Shown: piece by piece, positions 45,001-55,800 of the stretch
Layout: the number at the start of each line of letters is the position of its first letter
Position numbering within the stretch: the stretch's first letter is position 1
Assembly: GCF_932276165.1 (NCBI RefSeq)
Contig: NC_063984.1
Span: 3,975,501-4,039,500 of the forward strand
Reading direction: 5' to 3'
Source: Plutella xylostella
Lineage: Eukaryota > Arthropoda > Insecta > Lepidoptera > Plutellidae
Length of the DNA stretch: 64,000 nt
The notes under the pieces: model-generated
Seen by the model: only the letters and a program-made list of their open reading frames with translations
Told to the model about the DNA's origin: nothing
Databases searched by the model: none
Position numbers and translations under genes: made by a program

Positions 45001-46759
45001 TCGATTTTTGCAGTAAACATTTGTACGGTAAGTATACATATAAAATAAAAAAGCCTTAATTCGTCTGACTCATCCGTGTCATCCATCTGCAGGTTCAGCG
45101 GGCGGCAGCTGCCGGCGTGGGGCTTCCACCAGCACGAGGTGGTGGCGGACAAGGTGCTCGCGCACCAGGACACCGTGTGGAACGTCGAGGAACATCGCTA
45201 CACTAAATGTGAGCTTCCTGCACAAATATATCGTGCGCCTCCGTTATAAGTGGATTCATTGGAATATTATTATTGTTTCTGTCACCTGATCTTTCATGGG
45301 TGGATCATATCTCTGGTGGATATGGAGGGATGTGTTTGTATTTTGCTTCCTGTGACCAATCCACGTAAGACATTAATAGACAGAAGAGATTTCACATCTC
45401 TATGAAAAGTGTATGGTCTTCTTAGCGTGAAAAGATCGGCGAGTTAGATAAACAGCATTTGCTGACTACAAGGGTACATAAGGAGCAGATGAAACGAGAC
45501 TTGAGTAGGCGCCCTTTATACATAACGTTGATGAGGGACAATACATAAGCATATATCATTCACATTTTAATCAATTTATTTGCATTACCTTTCCAGCTGA
45601 AGACCGCAAGCAGCGCGAGCGCGAGCTAGTGACCGCCGAGATGATCCCCACCGCGGCGACGCAACTGTCGTTCTGGGAGAAATTTCTAGAGCTGCAGTAC
45701 AAGATGGTGGCGCACGCGCCGGACGCGCCCAGCGGGCACATGTTCGCGAGCGACCCGCACGAGTGGCCGCTGCTTACGCGCTCGATCGCCTATTGGCTGT
45801 CACCTACGTCTAATGTGAGTTTCTTTGCTAAATAATAAATAATAGGCTGACACCGTGGTGAAAGCATTATCCAGGGTGCGCCGAACGTATCCTAACTAAT
45901 ATTATAAATGCGAAAGTAACTGTGTCTGTTATTCTTTCACGCCAAAACTACTGAACGGATTTGAATGAAATTTTGGTATACATACGGTCTAGACCCTACT
46001 AGGCTTTTATCCCGGAATTCCCACGGGAAAACTTTTTAAGGCGAAGCGAAGCGCGCGGGAACAGCTATTACATAATAAGGTTTCTCGAGGAGGCTGCTAT
46101 TGTGCTCCCCATAAAATAGTGCTAGGTAGTGTTGATTTATTATTTATGATAATTTTAGTCAGCTTTTTTTACTGCATAATCGTTCATGCTACAACGGTAT
46201 CGTTGTTGAGAAAATATTATTCTATCACCGTTTCATATTAAACATTATAAATATTTCTAATTTCTAGGCCCAAGTCCACCTCATCGGCAACCTGATAACG
46301 TGGTACACGGGCACGGCGGCCGTGCTAGTCTACGCCGGGCTGCTAGTGCTCTACGCGCTGCTCCGGCGGCGCGCGCTGCCCGGCCTGCCGCCCGCCGCCG
46401 CCGCCGCCTTCCACGACGCAGGCGCCGTCCTGTTCCTAGGATACCTATTACATTACCTACCATACTTCTTCCTAGACCGCACTCTGTTCCTACATCACTA
46501 CCTCCCCGCCTACATCTTCAAAATACTTCTAGTCTCCTTCGTCATCGACCATTTGTACTTTTTACTACATTCCCATGAGAAAACTCGCCATTTGTGTAAC
46601 TTGTTTGTTGTGTGCGTGATGGTGTGGTTGGCGTATGTTGTAATCACGTTTAGGAAGTTCAGTGTGCTCAACTACGGAGATACGGATTTGACTGAAAGCG
46701 ATCTCATTAATCTCAGATGGAAAGATACTTGGGATTTCATTTTGCATAAGAGAGGTTAG
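39015..46759 (+). CDS. POMT2: protein O-mannosyltransferase 2
   Basis: ER-membrane enzyme that, with POMT1, transfers mannose from dolichyl-phosphate-mannose to Ser/Thr of proteins such as dystroglycan (fly twisted). Exons: 39015-39131, 39254-39474, 39704-40005, 40495-40657, 40891-41208, 41543-41636, 41945-42133, 43149-43300, 45093-45208, 45597-45814, 46268-46759; phases agree, 793 residues. Two ATGs in tandem (39015, 39018). Family marks: the luminal acidic motif FDELHYGRYV, then DAHPPLGKQL, AQSRFMLLE, the MIR-domain region starting GPHDSVMTSAFQASL and running through VTCYSFKDVNNWWVV and EVSCYIDYNVSMPAQN, and several membrane helices at the C-terminus (LIGNLITWYTGTAAVLVYAG). Exons 7 and 8 are followed by tandem partial copies of themselves. 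AATAAA at 47023. Confidence 0.95.
42038..42760 (+). repeat. 119-bp minisatellite made of POMT2 exon 7 3' end plus donor
   Basis: The unit is the last 96 bases (32 codons) of exon 7 plus the first 23 bases of intron 7 (GTGTGTATAGTGGCGACATC TAC). Starting inside the true exon, donors CAG|GTGTGT occur at 42133, 42252, 42371, 42490, 42609 and 42728: six exon-end copies, and a partial seventh unit ends at 42760. The units look identical. Because 119 is not a multiple of three, inclusion of one extra unit would shift the frame. Confidence 0.97.
43506..43608 (+). repeat. partial copy of POMT2 exon 8 with donor
   Basis: Repeats the last ~100 bases of exon 8 (WRVDIVNRES to GSALR) about 310 bp downstream with several substitutions, ending in CTTAG|GTGCGT. 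There is no convincing acceptor in front of it (TTCTACTG). It is more diverged than the exon 7 array, so it is older. Confidence 0.9.
43617..43973. mobile_element. TA-flanked MITE in POMT2 intron 8
   Basis: Ends AAGCCTCGAATTCACTAGG and inverted CCTAGTGAATACGAGGCTT, flanked by TA. About 357 bp; the interior has further imperfect pairing around GACGTCGCAGAACA/TGTTCTGCGAC words. No coding capacity. It lies only a few bases after the exon 8 copy. Confidence 0.8.
44098..44826. mobile_element. DNA element with 16-bp terminal inverted repeats, POMT2 intron 8
   Basis: AATGGACAACATTTCA at the left is matched by TGAAATGTTGTCCATT at the right, about 728 bp apart. The interior is AT-rich with no frame of note. 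The target duplication is unclear, so the family is not assigned. Confidence 0.55.
45891..46071 (-). mobile_element. SINE-like/LINE-tail repeat, inverted copy
   Basis: Reverse complement of the repeat at 22131-22350 (CTAATATTATAAATGCGAAA ... AATTCCCACGGGAAAACTTT ... GCGAAGCGAAGCGCGCGGG), without the CAGA run. It lies in POMT2 intron 10. Confidence 0.85.
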
Positions 46760-47117
46760 CCGGTTAGTCCAACTTAGTTTTATGTTATACTGCCCTTTTG
46801 GCTGCTAATTTATAGTCCTTACTCATCCTTCAAGGTGAAAGTTTGTGGATCAAAAAGTGAATCTGTCACAAAATACTCAGTATTAAACTAAGCTATTTCT
46901 ACAATCTATATTTTATCTTAGATCTAATATATTTTTATTATTTATTAATTAAGAGTACTTAATTACCTATGTAAGATGTAACATCACATTCCGTCCATTT
47001 ACTTATTACTTTTTATTTAAATAATAAACCTTTGACCCTCTATACTTCTTTCAAATAAAACCCTCGCTTAGAAAACCATTACATTTATTTAAACCATACT
47101 GTATATAAGATAGTGTT

Positions 47118-48270
47118 CTAGCGGCGGCTGGACGAGGGTTCCACTTCCATGGGCTGTGTGGGGGTCACCGTCACTGACTCCACCTCCAGGGGAATCACTC
47201 GCTGTCTGAGCACTGCCGTTGTACCGATAGGGTATCTGTAGTTACCTTGTTTCTTGCCCTGAAACAGAAAAACAATGATTTTAATACAAGCAGTTAAGGA
47301 ATATTGTGGTGTATAGTATGAACAAAGAAACTAAAATCTATATTTAAATGGAGAAAGTAATCTCACCTTAACATTGGCCTCTTCATAAGTTCTGAGGTAC
47401 TTGGCAGGGCCGGTAGTGGGGATCACACAGATGTCCACATTGGAACCAGACCCCAAGTCATTGAAGATACCAGCTGCGATGGCATCACGGACCAGCTTCT
47501 TGCCCTCTTCTTCAGACATGTTTGCCTTCCAGCCAGCCTCAAACACTGCCATAGCAGCCAGGGATCCAGAACCTGAAAACATAAAAAGAGTAAAATTTAT
47601 ATTTGCAATAAGTTTTTGGCTTAGTCATCTTCAGGCCAATCTGGTTCAGTATTTGGCAGTAGTAAATAATTAATAAAAAGGCTTACCCATAGTAGCATAG
47701 GGAAGTTTGTCCACAGACCCATGAGGGTAGATACAGTAGATGTGGGGTCCAGTGCGGTCGACGCCGCCGAGCACAAGCGCGGCGCCGATGTGTCCCTGGT
47801 AGCGGAACAGCGTGCGCTGCAGGATGGTGGAGGCGGTGGCCACGGGGATGGCCCGGCCCAGATGCAGCCGCTGCAGCTCCAGCTGCGACGCCACGGACTG
47901 CGTCGTCATCTCCGTGTCGGCCGCCGTGCCCGCGCCGCAGCAGTACATGTTCGCCGCCAGGTAGTGGATCTTCTCGCAGTTCTTGTCCGACACCACCGGG
48001 CCCTCTGTCGCCCTGGTGTCCGCGCCGAGGATCACACCGTCGGCGTAGATGATGCCCACGATGGTCGTACCAGTTTTGGTGGCCCTCGGAGCCGGGAACC
48101 CTTTTTGAGCCAGAAATGCATTCCTGAAAACCATATTCAAATTCAATAATCGCGAAAAACATTCGAATAACTTAGAAATAAAGTAGACCACAAGGAACAA
48201 AACATTACCGTTGGCAATTCTCAAAAGAGAAACCTGGTGCAGGGATTTCAGGTGCTAGAACTGTAGCCAT
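47118..48270 (-). CDS. PSMB7: proteasome subunit beta type-7 (beta2, trypsin-like)
   Basis: Catalytic beta2 subunit of the 20S proteasome; cleaves after basic residues. Minus-strand exons 48270-48209, 48123-47687, 47572-47367, 47258-47118 give 281 residues (human 277). A propeptide of 39 residues ends ...ATKTG and the mature chain starts TTIVGIIYADGVILGADTRA, so Thr40 becomes the catalytic Thr1; the Asp and Lys of the active site lie in GADTRATEG and further on (DKNCEKIHY). GTAADTEMTT, FRYQGHIGAALVLGG and FNDLGSGSNVD are family blocks. The last ~25 residues form the C-terminal extension that wraps around beta3. It is convergent with POMT2 (AATAAA, minus strand, at 47084-47089) and divergent to DNAJB11. 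Confidence 0.96.
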
Positions 48271-48785
48271 GGTTAATGAATTGAGATTTCAAACCGAACT
48301 GGTATTGTAATTAAATAGATCTCGATGAATTACACAAATAAAATTAAATTTACAATGACTTGCAGCGGTGGATGTTTGACATTATTTTTTTTAATTTACC
48401 GGCCTACCACAGACTAAAACTGTCAGTTACACAGAGTAATAATTGAGCAAGAATGTGTAATGTGGATGTTGTATGAAGTGGTCTGTGAAACATTAAAAAA
48501 AAACAATCCTCCTACGAGGCTATCTCTGATTGGGCAATAAAAAGTTAGGCTAATAGAAACTTTACGTATTAGCAGTAAGATATAATCTTGCACAACTCAT
48601 TTGGTTGTTATGAGCCTTTCCGTTATTGTCATAGTATTTTAACCAATCAGTGCTTGCCGAATTGTCTGCAAAACACGCCTTCTCATTTACTGTCAAAAAG
48701 GGGAGAAATGTTGTACGGAAGCAAGACAGATTTTTGATAATTTTAGGCGATTTCAAATTATTAGAATTTATGTAGAACTAGCAAA
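48271..48785. promoter_or_regulatory. divergent promoter region, PSMB7/DNAJB11
   Basis: 515 bp between start codons of two protein-homeostasis genes on opposite strands. It contains a plus-strand CCAATCAG (CCAAT-type) motif near 48645 and a CTGATTGGG element near 48530. Whether they drive joint stress regulation is inference. Confidence 0.5.
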
Positions 48786-51700
48786 ATGTTACCAAATAGT
48801 GCGTATGTGTTTTTAATTTATTTTCTGTCCGCTCTAGTCTTCACATTAGCCGGACGGGACTTTTACAATATACTCGGCGTATCACGTTCAGCTTCCACGA
48901 ACGAAATCAAAAAAGCTTACAGAAAACTAGCAAAGGCGCTGCATCCGGATAAGAATCAGGGGGATCCCGATGCGTCGCAGAAGTTCCAGGACCTGGGGGC
49001 GGCGTACGAGGCGCTGTCTGACCCGGAGAAGCGCGAGCTGTACGACCGCTGCGGCGAGGACTGTCTCAAGAAGGATGGCATGATGAACAACGCCGACCCC
49101 TTCGCGAGCTTCTTCGGGGACTTCGGCTTCCACTTCGGCGGCGAGCAGCAGCAGCACGAGACGCCGCGCGGCTCCGACATCGTCATGGAGCTCACTGTCT
49201 CCTTGGAGGAACTGTACAATGGAAATTTCATTGAGGTAACTGGCAGGCATATTACATTTATAGCATGCCCTTTTGAATACAAGTGAATTAAAAAAAAAAG
49301 TTGTTCAATGAATTTATTTCAACAAAAACATAGCTTGAAAATACAAACAGGTTCCATTAACTTTCATGTTTTTTCTAGATAACTCGTAACAAGCCAGTGA
49401 TCAAGCCAGCAGCGGGCACCAGGAAGTGTAACTGCAGACAGGAGATGGTGACGAGAAACCTCAGCCCCGGCCGCTTCCAGATGATGCAGCAAACTGTCTG
49501 CGATGAGTGTCCTAATGTTAAGTTAGTCAATGAAGAAAGACTGCTGGAAATTGAGGTAATTGACAATGTTGGATATGAATTAAAGTCATCTGTTAGAAAT
49601 ATATTTAACCCAGTTATAATGATAACATGGCTATTTCATCTTACAAATTAAATAGTTAACCAATTAATCTTGGGCTAAATAATGTTGCTAAAGTAATAAA
49701 CCCCATACCCATACCACCTACTTACATTGATAAACTTTATTAGAGTACTAATACCCTTATCAGTATGAATTAATGAACATGTTCAATACTATTTGTGTTA
49801 TAGCACAACAGTTTTGTATGTGTATCATGTGATAACAACACTTATACGAAAAATAAAAAGTTTTTCTAATTACCATTTTATTCCAGCAACAAAGATTTCA
49901 TTATCAACTGCTGGACTGAGGCCTCTGTCAAAGAGTGACCCACAACACTCTGTCCTCAATTTACTTACATAATTATGTCATACTAAATACCAGCTAAATT
50001 TGCAGGTAGAAGTGGGTGCTCCGGACGGTCACAAGACTCGGTTGCGGGGCGAGGGTGAGCCGCACATGGACGGCGACCCTGGAGACCTGGTCATAGTGCT
50101 CAACACGGAGCGCCACCCACGCTTCACAAGGCGCGGAGATGATCTCTACACCAATGTCACCATCTCACTTCAGGTATTGTATAATATTTTCTTATACTAT
50201 ATTTGTATTTGTTGATCAGTTCTCATTCCCCTTGAAGCTTAAATGTGAAAATAACTATATGTATGAATGAACAAGGTATACATGCACTTTAATGTTAAGT
50301 TCATTTTAACAAAAGATGCACATGCATGTACTCTTTTATGCTATCAGTCAGACATCAACATGATAAATACATAAAGAAGTTTAGTGAAATCATGTTTACT
50401 CTGCATGTATTACTTGCATACTAGCTTAACTGAATCTAGGCCAGTACACGAAAGTCTATTCACAATTGTAAAAAACTAACTAGCTAACTATTTTAAACCT
50501 ATGCTAGTTAACACATTTCAACATGCTTGGCAATTTAGCAACACCCACATTCTGATAAGAAACATTATATATTTAATCTAAATAATAAAATTTCATTTGT
50601 ACCAATACATCACTGAAGCACGACGCGTTGTATGTAACATGATTAAACAACAAAGAATATTAATTATCGTACTTTATAATTTTATGTAATTGCAATGTTA
50701 TTGATTCAACAGTGACCGGAATATTGGTTAGATACTTTGAATGATTGTCTAAAGATCCCAGATTCGACATTGCGTGTTACATTTTAGAAGACCAATGTAC
50801 CTATAATGTATTTTTTCTTACTTGTCGTAGATTTTGAGCAATCTTGGAGTGTCTTTTTATTTGAATTAATTTAAAAACTAAGTTATAAAATAAAACACAA
50901 TGACAAATGAAATACTTACAAGGAAAAATGATTGATTTCGTAATTAAACCATTTGTTTTGGCCGTAGTTTACAAAGATTGTTTACCTTTTTCGCCAAATA
51001 AGAATGAATAGAGTATACCTACTGTGCGGTAGACCTATTCACGGTCTGCATACTTAAGCCGCGTACAGACCGGCCCAACGAACGCCAACGAACGTTTTTC
51101 GTTGACCTTCGTTGCTGCAATCTGCCCTGTATAATGTATGATAAATATCCATCGTTGGGATAACCGTTGGCGTTCGTTGGGCGTTCGTTGGCCCGGTCTG
51201 TACGCAGCTAAATACAATGGTCCAAAACTTCAACCCCAAAAACATCTCCGCAGGACGCTCTGACCGGCTTCACAATCGAGCTGCCGCATCTGGACGGCCA
51301 CTCGGTCACGGTCTCCCGCGACAAGGTCACGTGGGCAGGCGCCCGCGTGCGCAAGAAGGGGGAGGGCATGACCAACTTTGAGAACAACAACCTGCACGGA
51401 AACTTGTATGTCACGTTTGACATTGACTTCCCGAAGCAAGACTTCTCGGATGAGGACAAAGAAGGTAATGTTGTGTTTTTATTATTCTGTAAATCTTTTG
51501 GGAAAGCTATGGAATGCATCCAGTGGCGTGCTTTAAGAGAGGCCTACACATCCAGCAGTGGACTGCTATAGTATGATGATGATGAAATAATTTGGGAATG
51601 TGTCGTGTGTCTAGTTAAGTAACTAGTTTTGTAAATACTGTTTCTGTTTATGATTAGTTATAAACCAAAATATTGGGATATTGCCCCTATGCACATGAAC

Positions 51701-52005
51701 TGTGTGCATTGTACAAATTAATAAAGCATTCCGTCGTTATGAATCTGCATTTGGCAACAAAGACTGTGATGTGAACATTGCACAGTTTGTTTACTAATAT
51801 TAGTCAAGATGGTATTCCCTTGCCAGTTTACATACTTGAGCTGCAGTCTGCACTTTAATATTATTTGGCTATGTAAAAATATTGTTTACATAAGGGTTTT
51901 ATAAAGTAGCCTGAATAGCATTTTACGTTGTATTTATTTATTGTTTCAGCTCTGCGGAAGATACTTAAACAAGCACCAAACAACAAAGTGTATAATGGAC
52001 TATAA
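48786..52005 (+). CDS. DNAJB11: DnaJ homologue subfamily B member 11 (ERdj3)
   Basis: Soluble ER-lumen co-chaperone of BiP (fly shriveled). Exons 48786-49235, 49379-49555, 50006-50173, 51254-51464, 51950-52005; phases agree, 353 residues (human 358). An N-terminal signal peptide (YVFLIYFLSALVFTLAG) is followed by a J domain (about 24-90) with the HPD motif in ALHPDKNQGDP, a Gly/Phe-rich linker (PFASFFGDFGFHFGG), and a substrate-binding region with the cysteine pairs CNCRQEM and CDECPNVK. The C-terminus FSDEDKEALRKILKQAPNNK is typical. There is no KDEL, as in other ERdj3 proteins. A PIF-like MITE ends only about 45 bp before the exon 4 acceptor. AATAAA at 52130. Confidence 0.95.
49890..49950 (-). 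mobile_element. short RTE LINE 3' fragment
   Basis: TTATCAACTGCTGGACTGAG then GCCTCTGTCAAAGAGTGACC: the reverse complement of the common lepidopteran RTE terminal segment. It is about 60 bp, in DNAJB11 intron 2. Confidence 0.65.
51058..51208. mobile_element. PIF/Harbinger-like MITE, intact copy
   Basis: GCCGCGTACAGACCGGCCCA ... inverted GGCCCGGTCTGTACGCAGC, flanked by TAA (51055-51057, 51209-51211). The arms contain repeated AACGAACG/CGTTCGTT words. It lies in DNAJB11 intron 3, next to the exon 4 acceptor. Related copies are at 18957 and 21401. Confidence 0.88.
51505..51592 (+). mobile_element. RTE LINE 3' tail
   Basis: GCATCCAGTGGCGTGCTTTA ... GAGAGGCCTACA ... AGCAGTGGACTGCTATAG then ATGATGATGAA. 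It codes remnants of the RTE C-terminus (WRALREAYTSSSGLL). In DNAJB11 intron 4. Confidence 0.75.
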
Positions 52006-52796
52006 TAGTGGACATTTTGCCAGTTAATTTATTTAAGTAGTGAATCGAGTGATTTCAATGAACAATATGTTCTGATGCATAAGTATGGTCTCGTGTTCCG
52101 TATGTATGGGAGGTGGCATGTTTTTTATAAATAAATAATAAAACTGTCTTGTAGAAGGTTCTTAATTTCATTGTCTTCCTACTAACAAAGAACATACACC
52201 TTATCCGAAAAAGAAAGAATAGATTCAGTTCAGTTTATGAAATAGTTTTTATTCACATAGTAATATGAATATCACCATGATCGCTTATAAAATAATACAA
52301 ATGTATGTCTTTTAGTGTAAAGTTTTTCCACGCCTAAATTCATTTTGAATCCGATTACCTATCGGATTTTTATTGACCACTTCGAGAAAAAATATGTTTG
52401 AAAAACATCTATCACAGTTATCTAGTATGGCACTATTAAACTTAATTACTAATGCCTTAATTAATACCTAATATAAACAGTTCATAGTCTTCTGCCATCA
52501 CATTATAAACATATTTTCTAAAAACAACATTGATATAAAATCTATAACAATAAGAAATATTCGTAACTTCTAACAGTAAAATTGAATAGCAGCTTCGTCA
52601 TTTCGACCTCAACTACTTTCATTGCCTTTGCAATCATTAGATAAGCCATACTGTCTTCGTGATTTCCCTTCACAGCATGCTTCTTTCAAGGAACAATAAT
52701 GTGGCGTAGACGAAAACATCCACTCTCTTCTCTCACATGCTCCTCACGACAACATTTTGCCGCTATATGTAGCCATCTCAACCGCAGTAGGTATAC

Positions 52797-52825
52797 CTAA
52801 GCGACAAGGCAGTTGTCATCTTGTC
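52797..52825 (-). repeat. short copy of the PHKB last-exon end
   Basis: CCTAAGCGACAAGGCAGTTG TCA, the reverse complement of the PHKB stop codon and last codons (52881-52903), recurs about 84 bp further downstream in transcript sense, with similar flanks (CCGTAGTAGGTA.CCTA). Confidence 0.8.
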
Positions 52826-52881
52826 ATGCGCAACCCTCTTTTGTATCCATCTCTCATCAACCGTAGTAGGTACCTATATAC

Positions 52882-55800
52882 CTAAGCGACAAGGCAGTTG
52901 TCATGCGCGGCGGGCACGAAGTCGGGCGCGGCGGCCTGCAACACGCTGTTGACGACAGCCCGCGCGAGGTAGCCCACCGTCACCGCCGCCGCCGCGCTGG
53001 CCAGGCTGTCGCACGACTCCGGCGAGCCCGTGTCCTGGAATGTGATAGTGGGTGGTTGGAGTTTTATTGCGGGATGTGATTCGGTGTGTTTATTTGATTA
53101 CATAATTTAAACTGTCGCATAAGACCAGGGCTCTAGTGCAAACTATGATGTTAAACGTAGCACGTTAGCGTGGGATGCCCTCGCCCGAATACCGGAGGAG
53201 GATAATTTACAAGACAGAAGCACATAGTGGTTGGACGAAGATGCAAGAGGAAACAGTATTAGAACAAGGGTTGAGTTCTACCGTAGTACTCAACCCTTGG
53301 CTGATAGGTGCAAGTGAAAGTTATTTTCTACAAGAGGCTAAGAGTTTATATTGTGTACTCAAATTAACAACGGTTTGCTGCGTAGTATACCACTACGCAG
53401 CAAACCAGAGATGACCGTCAACTGTTTTACAAAAGTTTCCGCTAGGGGCGCCACTTTATGTAAGAATCGTCACAGGGCACATCTTTAAGTCATTATAACA
53501 GTCCACACACCTTCGCATAGGTGGCGGCGGCGTCGTCGAGCAGGTCGTCGAGGCGCAGCGCGTGGCGCAGCCGCAGCTCGGGGTTGCGCCGCAAGATGGC
53601 GCCGCACACGCAGAGCAACTCCACGCATAGTTGTCGCCGCTCCGGCGCTGACACCTGAATCATCAATCATGTCAATTATTTTTTAATATAGGTACTCTGA
53701 ATGTGCACGAAAAACTGTACAAAAAAACGGTCTTATTGCTAGCACTAATAGACAACCTTTTGGATGGAAGCTTTTTACTTATTGGACAATGGACTATTTT
53801 GTTGACGTTCATAAGTTCTAAGATAAAATTTATATTGACACAGTTTTATTAAAAAACAGCTGTTAGCTGTTGCTTCTCTAGATACCTCCTCTACTAGTTC
53901 TACCTTTTTTGGCATAAGATTTATTTGCCTAATCTCGTATTGCATAGTAACGTTTGGTCAAAGTCTCGTTACGCCGAAAATCGTATGGCACAAATCTCGT
54001 TTAGTAAAAAGTTAGTTTAACATTGTTTAGCCTAATAATGGTATGGCCAAATCTTGAATAGCCTAATAATGCTATGGCATAGGTTTATTAGGTATATACA
54101 AAGTAATAATATTCGTTTGGCTTTAACTTTGACGGAGCGTCTCCCTACATAGCGCAAACTGGTGCCTTGTATTGTTTCCGCTGTTTGGAAAACGCTCCGC
54201 TCCGCTTCGCTGCGCTCCGCTTTGGTTTTGATGAACATGTGCACCTATTACGCTCCTCCTCGCTTTTCTCGTCGTCGCACCTCTTTTTAGGTTTCGATCT
54301 CATGGGGTTTGTAATAATTATATTGGTCGTTAACTTTCGATTTTTTGATCATACAATATCGTGATTTTCGGGATGTAGGAGAAAAATACCACAATTTGTA
54401 CATTTACTACATACTTAATATATTATTTATTAAGATAACATTAGCAGAAACAAGATTATACATAGGTATAGACGAACATAAATTTGAGCAAACGAAACTT
54501 AGGTGTTTAAAGATTGTGCCTAAAGAGTTTTAGACGAAACGAGCCTTATGCAACATAAGTCTTGGCAAAGTGATGGTTCGGCCAAAAAAGTTTAGACCAT
54601 ACGAGTTATGCGAAATGAGTTTTGGTCAATAAAGATTATGCGAGATGAGCGGAACCCCCTCTACTTCCTGTAAATACTATTAAGAAGGTTTATTCACCTG
54701 GACCAAAGCTTCTTCAACCAGTAGCGCGAACGACAGTTCCGATCGGGACATGTTCACCAGGGTTGGCTGCGCAGGGATGGCGTGGCCCTGCAAATACACA
54801 ACGTCATTATACCATAGGAGATCGCAAGAAACATAAAATCTGTTTACAATACATAATGCTGAGCATGGAGTTCAGTTTGACCCGTATTCATAGAAGCATA
54901 GGAAAACCCACGATTTGCATACCTGCACTATAATTCCCTTGGGTGTCCGCAGTAGTATATCCCAAACTTGAATGTAGAAGTGCTTGGGGACTCTGCACAG
55001 GCTGCCTTCTAATTTCCGCCTTTGTAAGGGAGTCAATCTAGAAACGCAAAAATATAGTTATAAAAAGCGGTTATAAATAGCGGGACAAGATGAAAAATTA
55101 TAGATAATATAAAGCTATCATTGCGACGATTATTAATCAGAACCAAACGCGCCGGCACTGTGGGTTCGGATTATTAATCGAAGGACAATGGAGCCGGAAA
55201 TTCCTCTGCATATTATATTCGATTTCACCACCCTACTCTGTGGAATGACAACCTTATAATCAAAAGGGTCCTATCCTAATCCTATGATTATAAGGTATGC
55301 GTATAGCAACCAGCGATCTGACAAGTAGCAACATAAAAAATTATAATTATAAACTATTATAAAATTGGCACCCCTACCCCTGCTCATCGGCCCACTCGCT
55401 GACCGTCAGCGCGCGCTTCAACAGCGAGCGCAGGCGGTAGGGGCTCAGCGCCTCCAGGTCGCCCCCCTCTCCCCCCTCACCACCCCCCTCCCCCTCCTCC
55501 GGACACACCCGCAGGTAGGTGCGGATGGCCTCGAGATCTGACAATGTCTAAGGTAGCAACCCTATAAAAAGTTTTAATATGACACATACCCTTGCTCATC
55601 AGCCCACTCGCTGACCGTCAGCGCGCGCTGCAACAGCGAGCGCAGGCGGTAGGGGCTCAGCGCCTCCAGGTCGCCCCCCTCTCCCCCCTCACCCCCCTCC
55701 TCCGGGCACACCCGCAGGTAGGTGCGGATGGCCTCGAGCACCCAGCCCACGCGGATCTTGAGGATGCCGCGGAACATGTCCGGGTTCGTGCCGATTAGCC

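Noticed and set aside
47721..48149. 142-residue plus-strand frame
   Set aside because: Antisense to PSMB7 exon 2, GC-rich shadow.
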